A DNA stretch of 64,000 bases, taken from positions 32,993,777-33,057,776 of the forward strand of contig CM055093.1 in NCBI GenBank assembly GCA_029204225.1. The letters are read 5' to 3'. Every line of letters starts with the position of its first letter. Position 1 is the stretch's first letter. Made by a program: the position numbers and the translations under genes. Positions 10,867-64,000 of the stretch are shown piece after piece. This DNA comes from Diphasiastrum complanatum. Taxonomy: Eukaryota; Streptophyta; Lycopodiopsida; Lycopodiales; Lycopodiaceae. Below the pieces are notes generated by a model, which was given only the letters and a program-made list of their open reading frames with translations, was not told where the DNA came from and did not search any database.

Positions 10867-12060
10867 TGTAGTGCAGGCGTCCCAAAGGGAGCCGGGAACC
10901 ACAACTTAGCTTCCCAGCCTTCAACTCTTGCCATCCAAACCCACTTGACATACAAGCAGCCAACTCGCCAACAACGATCAGACTTAACCAACTGGAAGTT
11001 CGGAAACCAACATTGAGATCCAACCTGGCGCCATGCTAGATCGGGGGTCCCGATGTGGGTGACTTCCATCCAAGCAAGCCGCCCGACATACATCAAACTT
11101 AACCAACTCGAAGCTTCGTTACAAACGAGTAACATCCATTCCAAGCAAGCGGTCTGACTTACATCAGACTTAACCAACTGAAAGCTTCGTCACGAGTGCT
11201 GGAAGCCAACCTGGCGCCACACCAGACTGGACAGCCATAAACAGGTAACTTCCACCCAAGCAAGCCATCCAACTCAGCCGACAGGTTAGAGCCCGTTCCC
11301 CAAGAGCTTAATTCATTCACGTTCATGCAAGGAACACTCATAACCACAAGCCGCGACATATATGGAAACAACCAGTTCTTGGACCAAATGGTCCCGACAG
11401 CATACCGCTGGCGCCACGGACCGAATGGTCCCGACGACATACCGCTGGCGTCTCAGGATACGACCCTCAACTATGTGCCAAATTAAAAAGTTTGAAGCGG
11501 CCTTACAACTAGCGCTTTTACCGAACACTAAAACCCAGAAGGTAATCAGAGTCAGTTTGAGAAAAATCCCACTTTATTGATAAATCTGAGAAGGTTACAT
11601 TTCAAGTGTGTGACCGACCCTAGTCTCCGGGGTGCTAGCATGCCAAGGCGAGTGCCAGGACAACGTTCCAGCAAGGGAGGCTAAGACTTGGTTGGAGCTC
11701 GCCCTAATCGCAACCCGCACTCCCCTATAGTATTGGTGGGATTCGCCACCTCCCCTCATACCAAGTACTCTACCCAGGCTGATAAAGCACATTTTCTCTC
11801 TCTAGAATTTTCTCTCTCTAGAATTTACTGGTCCCCAGGCTTCCTTTAATCATGCCTAGATCGTGTGAGGTGATTGCACATCGATCTGAGCTCTCTGGAC
11901 TTCACTAGAACCGATCAAAGATTTTCAGCCATAGGAACTTGGCGCCGGCTGGATTCTGGTCACAGTGGCGCCGGGAGCGGCAGGGGTGCTGCTGGTGCCG
12001 GGGACAATGTTAGCGCCAGTGACATCAAAAGTAAAGCTTGTAAAGGTCACTTTACAACAT
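10867..12060 (+). repeat. R1 dispersed repeat, copy 1 (LTR-like, longest copy)
   Basis: Starts TGTAGTGCAGGCGTCCCAAA at 10867. Internally it holds three to four degenerate modules built from GACTTAACCAACT(G/C)(G/A)AAG and CCAAGCAAGC(C/G)G, a near-exact duplication around GTCCCGAC..CATACCGCTGGCG (about 11390-11450), and ACTTTATTGATAAATCTGAG (11570-11589). The 3' part carries CTCTCTCTAGAATTT repeats, then two TGGCGCCG words (near 11939 and 11966) resembling a tRNA-Asp-type gypsy PBS. I infer an LTR plus the start of an internal region. Minus-strand ORFs here are unsupported. Confidence 0.6.
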
Positions 12061-13689
12061 CCACCCCATCTTTATAAAATCTGATGTGCTCATCAGATGT
12101 CATATTAAAGTAAAGGTGTCTCCCAATTAAAATTAACTATACATTTGAGCTACTTGGCACAATACTCAATTTACTGGCCACTTTTTATTAACATTGAAGC
12201 TGGCACACCACAAGTCGGAGGCTCAGCTCTTTGTATTAAAAAAATACTTAACTTGAAAATATCACTTTGTCTAGGAAAAGCGTAGATTTTATATCGCTTT
12301 CGTACCCAAGAACCTTATTAACTGGTGACAGAGGCCTTTCTGTGAAACGTTTGCCCCTGTCGCTTCTGACTTCTAGCTTTGGAACTCCTTTGAGCTCCTG
12401 ATTTGTTCTTGATGTACTTTGTGTTGAGCTCCCTGAGCTCTAGATTTGATCAATTCCGCACAGGTATCAGGGCTCCCTAAGCCAAAGGATTTATCGTTTG
12501 ATTGCCCACTTTATGGTCCACTCCGTGCCTTGTTGCTTCTGCACCTTGATTTCTCTCCTTGTCACAGCCTGATCTTGATACTTTTCATTTTTGGCTCTTT
12601 GAGGTAGGCAAAGATTGAGTACTCCGCAATGCACCTCTCACTTAGCTTGACGTAGTTGTCTTTGAATCAATCCAAATGTAACCATTGACCTCGTGGAGAG
12701 CCAAGGGGTTGCACCAGTTTGATCCGCATACGAACTACCTCTTCGCGTTCATTTGAAGTGCCATGTCCATCGCGCAAAACTTGACTTTCACAATTCCATC
12801 ACTGGTCAGTTGCCTCACAGTCAAAACAAGAAGTGTACATCTAGCTTGGCCTCAAGTAGCTCTCTTTGAATCAGACACATGCACCCAGAGTTTGCACTAG
12901 TCCAATCTCAACACGAACTGTCCGTCCGTTCGAAGTACCAAGTCTCTCGTGCAAGACTCAACTTTCACAGTTCCTTCATTCAGCTGTCTTACACGTAACA
13001 CAAGTCAGCGTACTCATTATGTCTTCTCATCATTGCTGGTCCAGAGAAAGCCTATAACAAGCTTTCCCTTCCACAACAAAAACTTTTCAACTTATTAGGT
13101 CCAAAGTTTGCTAGTCTCCTCATGTGAATATGGCTAGGTCACCTTGAATTTGCCCCCGTTTTGATCAACTTTCATTCAAAATTTGCCCCAAGAGAGAGGT
13201 GTGTGTGACAGTTCCCCTCCACTTATAAAAACAGTTGATCGGACTTAGAGTAGAGTTCTCAGACAAAAGCCTTTCCAACACTTTGCTTCCCATCTGCTAG
13301 GATTATGGCTTGATCCAACTTGTTGCCAATCTCTGAAGAGGATTCTAGTCTTTTTCCCCTTTGAGGAAAAACACAACTGATACTGGATATCACCCATGCT
13401 CAGTGAGTTTCAATTCCAAAGGTAGCCATCCCAACCGAAGACCAACTGCTCCATAGAAGATCTCTTCTGAAATTGCTCTTTCCAACTTTTGACTTCCTGC
13501 TTGCGTCTGGTGGGCATCGTCGCAAATGAAACTAACCCAAGAAACAGGCTAGCCATCCATCCTTTGCAAACATCGAATCGTTTCATTGCCGTTCACGTGC
13601 GAGTACTTGTACTGCGAATCCGCCCCTAGATTCTGTAGTCCACTTTGTTTGATGGTGTCAAGCTTCAAAAGAAAGGTTCCTTCTCGAGC
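12061..13689. other. Spacer between two R1 copies, unassigned
   Basis: No protein homology recognised. Repeated thematic words (GAGCTCC(T/C)TGA, CACAGTTCC, GTTCG(A/C)AGT) suggest decayed repetitive DNA, possibly more of the R1 element. Confidence 0.3.
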
Positions 13690-14130
13690 CATCAGCTCCT
13701 TGGCGAGTGCCAGGACAACGTTCCAGCAAGGGAGGCTGAGACTTGGTTGGAGCTGAGTCGCAACCCGCACTCCCCTATAGTATTGGTAGGATTCGCCACC
13801 TCCCCTCATACCAAGTACTCTACCCAGGCTGGTAAAACACATTTCCCCTCTCTAGAATTTGCTCTCTCTAAAAAGTCATTTTTTTTCTCTAGAATTTATT
13901 GATCTCTAGGCTTCCTTTAATCATGCCTAGATCGTGTGAGGTGATTGCACATCGATCTGAGCTCTTTGGACTTCGCTAGAACCGATCAAAGATTTTCAGC
14001 CATAGGAACTTGGCGCCGGCTGGATTCTGGTCACAGTGGCGCAGGGAGCAGCAGGGATGCTGCTGGCGCCGGGGACAATGCTGGCGTCGGTGATGCCGGA
14101 AGTAAAGCTTGTAAAGGTAACTTTACAACA
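13690..14130 (+). repeat. R1 dispersed repeat, copy 3 (3' part only)
   Basis: Matches the 3' part of copy 1 (about 11640-12050), from GGCGAGTGCCAGGACAACGT through the CTCTCTAGAATTT region, the TGGCGCCG words and GTAAAGCTTGTAAAGGT. It has a small insertion in the CT-rich part and loses similarity after about 14130. Same orientation as copy 1, 2.07 kb away. Confidence 0.75.
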
Positions 14131-14149
14131 AGTGGTTTGACACTACATT

Positions 14150-16650
14150 GTCTGATAAGTCGCAAATTTAAAATGGAGTCCTCCCATTGGTCCAAGGAGG
14201 CTCCCCCCTTTCAAAATTAGCTTGAGTTGTCACCATGTGGTAGATTAGGTGGCATGGGACCCATGCCACGTAGTAGGGAAACTCAAGCCCACTTTTTGGG
14301 CTTGGGACATTGCATGACATGTTGAGTTGCCAGGAATCTTCACAAAAATGGACCAATTAGATCATAGATGTTCAAACTGGTCAATCAAACTGCGACCCTT
14401 CATTTGGCACCTGCCAGTCAAGTATGAAAGGGGAGTGGTCCATTGCCCCCCGTCAACTCACTTGCCAAAATTCAAAAAATGGGGGGCAAGTCAAAGGGCC
14501 TGGACTCGCCCCTCATAACAAATCCTATGTATCAGTATTCCTAAAGTTTAGAACCCTTTATATATTTTACAAAACATAATATTTCTGATAAAAGAGAATA
14601 GTTATCAAGATTTTGGAAGTCAACATCCAAAAAGAAAATTGAAATTATGAGAAAATATGTTAGTCCACTCTCAAATTATGTCAACTCTCTCAAACATTGA
14701 GCATACTCCATCAATTTTTGACAAGAATGATGTACGCCCATCTTGGATAAGAGCAATGATAGCCACTTATCATTCCGAGACTCATGGTCAGTTTGCGATT
14801 TTGACTAGCATATTTAAAGACTATTTACATTCATTTGATTTTCCCTTTGAGTGTGATCAGGATTGATAATAGTGTTTAGCTAAGTAAAGTTATGCCAACC
14901 TTGTTATCAGTAGGAGATGTGTTTCTCCATTCATTTAGGATTATGGCTACACTCTAACACTACCTAACATACCAATGCATGTTGATGATGCGCTAGTGAA
15001 TGTGCCAACCTTCCTTTATGAGGCATGATAAACTATTTAGGGGAAACAAAAGCATCTACAACATATACAACAAAAGTACAAACATTGACAACTTTGTTGT
15101 TTATGTAAGATTGTGCTTTCCTCGACACAAATTGTTTAAGGGCAATCTTTGATCTTTATGCCTAGCTAGCCATTGTGAAAACTTTGGTCTCTACTAAATC
15201 TAACATTTGTGCTAATTATCAAACACTTTCTATAACATTTTATTGAGCTCATTGAATCCCATAGGCTAGTATTTAAAAAATTTGAAGCCCTACAACTACT
15301 TGGGACATAAAAATTTCCACTTAAGAAAACAAAAAATTGGTCTAGTTTTCATCCATGAAGTGCATTGAATTGTGCAGAGATTGACATTACCAGCTGTAGT
15401 GAGGTTCAACTAGTTGTACGATTCTTATTTACAAAAGCTTCAAAATATGAGATCTTAATACAAACTTAAACTAGATTATGAGTTTTTGAAAATGATATGT
15501 TGGCTATTGTTGGAGTCTATAAATTATTCTCAAAATCATAGTATGGCCATAAAATGTAATTAAAGAAGTTGGGAGAATATTACACCTTAAAAAAATAAAA
15601 AGGTGTCGGCTATGAAAAAAATGTCTGTGAAGTAAACCAAATATTTTACGCTTGAAAATTTAATTACACCTCAGCCTAATGGCCTTGCCATAGTTTTACG
15701 ACCATTTGGAAGCATCATCAGATAATCTATTCCTCAACTGCATGAGACATTACTATTATTTGTCAAAAAGGTTTGAATATGCAAAGATATGGATTCCTGT
15801 GGAAATAATGGGCCCAAGCAGTTTCAAGAAAAAGCTGGCATGATGAGACTCATCTCCACTTTCTTTTCTTAACAAATTTTATGGATTGTGCTCATAAAGA
15901 AGATTCTTTGAAAAGCAGACTCTTACCTCTTGGCAAATTATGAATCGAAGATCCCATAAAGAGATCCCTCAAAGCTTGTCATGCCTCATAAATTACTTAT
16001 CTTGCAAATTCTATGGAATGGTACTCATGAAGAACCTTGACTTTGAAAAAGCTAACTTTCTTGTCTTTGCAAATTATGAATCCAAGAGTCCATAAAGAGC
16101 TCCTCCAAAGGCCATTGAGCCTCATAAATAAAATCTTTTATAAAAAAAGATGAAAGCTCATTACTAGCACATAAAATAATCTTAAATGTAAATGGAGGTC
16201 TCCCTTGCCATTTTTTACACTTACAAAATTATATTTATAGGGATCTTTACACTCGATTAATGAATGCTCAATAATGACGCCGCCCAACCACTTTGCCATA
16301 ATTTTAAGACCATTTTATCACATGGAAAGGTCATTAAAATAAACATTCATCAATACATAATTACCACTATTGAGCTCATTCAATTTATACTTTAGAATGG
16401 ATTTAGACTAGGATGCCTTGAAAGTTGAGAAGTTCCTTATTTTAATGGAGGCTTGCCATCCGTGCCCCTCCTGGTGGTAGAGGGTTCTTCTTGTGGGATT
16501 GACCACCCAAGTTTAAACTGCCCACACATGGGTAGTGTCCAAGAAAACAAAAATGGAGGCTTGTTATTGGTCCATTTCTTGGAGATTTGGTTTGAGTTGC
16601 CCCATGTGGCATGCCCATTTGTTGCATAGGGGCAACTCCAGTGAGTTCTT
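14150..16650. other. Unassigned intergenic region with degenerate repeats
   Basis: A roughly 132-bp tandem duplication lies at 15873-16135 (units contain CAAATT(T/C)TATGGA, GCAAATTATGAATC and GCCTCATAAAT). The stretches at 15665-15715 and 16277-16325 share CTTTGCCATAATTTTA-type words. The blocks at 14170-14250 and 16550-16620 share AAAATGGAG, ATTGGTCCA and TTGAGTTG. No coding signal. Confidence 0.4.
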
Positions 16651-16984
16651 TGTATTAGAGGTCATTGCAATAAGCACAAGGTAGAATCCAAGGGAGACAA
16701 TCACGTTCTCACGTTTCATTTCTACTTACCATATGCTTTGTGCATCATCGTAATGCCTTGTGCTCAGGTGTCCTTTGTAATTTGGGACCACCTCCAAGAG
16801 CATAATGTCCATCCAATTTTCTCTCCTAGGAATCTGTCATTCTCTCTCTACGGAATGCACATTCTCTCTCCTCTCTCCGGTGGAATGCACGTTCTCTCTC
16901 CTCTCTCTGGTGGAATGTGCATATGCTATTTGGTAGCCTGTCACTGGCTGTCCACATCCACATTCCACCACAAATGTAAAAAAA

Positions 16985-17185
16985 TTTGCCAAAAAAAAAA
17001 AAACTGTCCACGCGCGCGGCCGTACGGTAAGGCCGAAAAAATCGAAAAAAAAATTGGTCCACGCGTAAAATAAAATAAAATAAAAAAACCTTCGCACAAT
17101 GGCATTACGCAGGGGAAGGCCGAAAGCCCTCGGGCGAGGGCCCTCCCAGCAAAGGAAGGCCCTCAGACAGGGCCTTTCCCCCCAC
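16985..17185. repeat. GC-rich foldback module, copy 2
   Basis: An A-rich tract precedes CTGTCCACGCGCGCGGCC and TTGGTCCACGCG, then GGGGAAGGCC (17112-17121) pairs with GGCCTTTCCCC (17171-17181), with nested AGGGCC palindromes between. It shares the words GGGGAA(A)GGCC, CGAGGGC and GGAAGGCCCT with the hairpin at 9720. Confidence 0.65.
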
Positions 17186-17189
17186 TAAA

Positions 17190-18024
17190 AAAGTGGGCGA
17201 CAAGAGACATTGGCTAGGTGATGGGTGGCCGTTGTCTGTGATTTGAAAAAGGTTCGGAACATGGCAACTACTTTCGGTGGGTTCAACTCCGCACGTAACA
17301 AAACAACAAAACGAGTGTCGGTTTATGGGAAGTCAACATCCTTCAAGTTTTCACCCCCCAAACAAAAAGACGCAAAGCTACAGTCTTGGGAGATTGCTCA
17401 TTTTCCGAGCACCCAAATTAGCCGATCGAGATAAAGTTGACACTTGTGTGCTTGATTGATCAATCACTCCCATAGCCCACCCACTTCAGCAACACCTTTC
17501 ATGGCCCACCACCACCCATGATTCTATCCCTCCACCCATGATGTGGCAAATCTTTGTAAGCACCACTTTTTTACTTGATGCCAATGCCCCATTTTTCTCA
17601 CTCTTTTCTTTGTTCTTCTCTTTCCTCAAAAAGGATTTTTTTTTCGTTGGATTTGTAGTGTATTATTGCCTTCACCAAAAGAAACTGGATCATAAATGCA
17701 CAATGCATTGTCGGAAGCTGATGTCCTTTGTAGAATTCTTCACATTTTCTTCTCCTTCATGCCTGTTTTCCTGTTTGCATCTGAATTTCTGTATTCTTCT
17801 GCTTCTGATTTCACCTGCCTGATTGGGATCCCAGCTTTTGATCATCATAGCAAGAGTGGGTAGTCTTGTGATCAGTGATTCAGCTGGTTTAGATTTCTGC
17901 ATGAAGCAAGAAGGATCTTCTTCTCCTTGTGTTGGAGTCAGTTTAGGGCTTATGCTCAATCCGTCTTCTTTGAACCCCTTTTTCATCTGAGAATAACCAT
18001 ACTTGAGCAGAGTATTTCTGCAGA
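17190..18024 (+). promoter_or_regulatory. CDPK upstream region and 5' leader (limits unknown)
   Basis: The 0.8 kb before the start codon holds the promoter and 5' UTR by position only. A pyrimidine-rich stretch around 17590-17650 and a TTC/CTG-rich stretch at 17740-17830 look like leader sequence. I could not pick a convincing TATA box or transcription start. The in-frame stop TGA at 18004-18006 lies 18 nt upstream of the ATG. Confidence 0.4.
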
Positions 18025-63719
<45,695 letters not shown>

Positions 63720-64000
63720 GTCATGCCAGAAGAAAATCTGTGCTTAGATTCGGTTGGTGAATGTTGGAGTGAAGCAGCAAGAATCAGTACAATCCTGGAT
63801 CAATGTCCGAGCCTCCAGCTGTGTACTTAAGCTTCTGCAGTCCATCACCTAGTAGACTGATGATGAAGCTTTAACCTGAAAATGTCTGAATTTCCTCGCC
63901 ACATCACTCTATTGGATCTTTCTGCTGTAGAGAGCTCGCCAGTTTTCCTTTCCAACTGTTCATCGCTATAGCTTCCTCCTCTTGTCAATCACTCGGTTTA
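63720..64000 (+). other. CDPK 3' UTR and downstream sequence
   Basis: The 281 nt after the stop are probably largely 3' UTR. I see no canonical AATAAA signal before the window ends, so the poly(A) site may lie outside or use a variant signal. Confidence 0.45.

Noticed and set aside
10841-11528. Series of overlapping minus-strand ORFs in R1
   Set aside because: They occur because of the repeated modules and recur in the other R1 copy; no protein family recognised and no conserved start.
17538-17822. 94-codon ORF upstream of the CDPK start
   Set aside because: Phe/Ser-rich low-complexity translation of a pyrimidine-rich leader; no homology.

Overview
This window is plant nuclear DNA. It is dominated by one very long, intron-rich gene for a calcium-dependent protein kinase (CDPK/CPK), on the + strand at 18025-63719. 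Twelve exons can be joined with consistent GT-AG borders and reading phase. They give 1560 coding nt and a 519-residue protein with an N-terminal myristoylation/palmitoylation motif, a complete Ser/Thr kinase domain, a junction (autoinhibitory) region and four canonical EF-hands. The sequence belongs to the CPK16/18/28 subgroup (group IV). The eleven introns total 44,135 bp. Introns 1 (7.4 kb), 2 (8.0 kb), 7 (18.2 kb) and 8 (6.7 kb) carry most of this and are full of retrotransposon debris. Giant transposon-filled introns in a conserved gene suggest a large-genome seed plant, most likely a gymnosperm. That is inference; a large-genome angiosperm is not excluded. Layout upstream of the kinase (1-18 kb): a decayed gag (minus, about 1-960), a short tandem repeat, a PBS plus gag of a Ty1/copia element (+, about 2.2-3.1 kb), two decayed copia reverse transcriptase/RNase H blocks (minus, 4.7-7.6 kb), a long-armed foldback element beside an intact-looking tRNA-His(GUG) gene (8490-8561, minus), GC-rich palindromic modules (9.7 and 17.1 kb), and a dispersed LTR-like repeat named R1 here (copies at 10.9, 13.7 and, inside intron 2, 28.9 kb). 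Inside the kinase introns: a 3.9-kb copia element with both LTRs, a likely AAAAG target duplication and a 15-unit leader minisatellite, but lacking integrase and the YVDD catalytic block (19960-23866, intron 1); a minus-strand gypsy deletion derivative and a + strand gypsy pol followed by an inverted pre-RT piece (intron 2); a U6 snRNA pseudogene, a copia pol fragment, several gypsy fragments in both orientations and a 6-kb chromovirus with two LTRs and a chromodomain-like tail (intron 7); and a LINE-like ORF1 remnant with GA-rich ends and GC-rich palindromes (intron 8). Long CT, GA, GT and AC microsatellites are scattered through the introns. The only genes that look functional are the CDPK and the tRNA-His. 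All transposon reading frames are broken. No CRISPR array, operon or bacterial feature is present. I saw no convincing new biological system. The most unusual structures are two gypsy elements whose protease-to-RT segment sits in inverted orientation, the family of GC-rich foldback modules, the R1 repeat with internal duplications, and a diverged repeat present in opposite orientation in introns 1 and 8.
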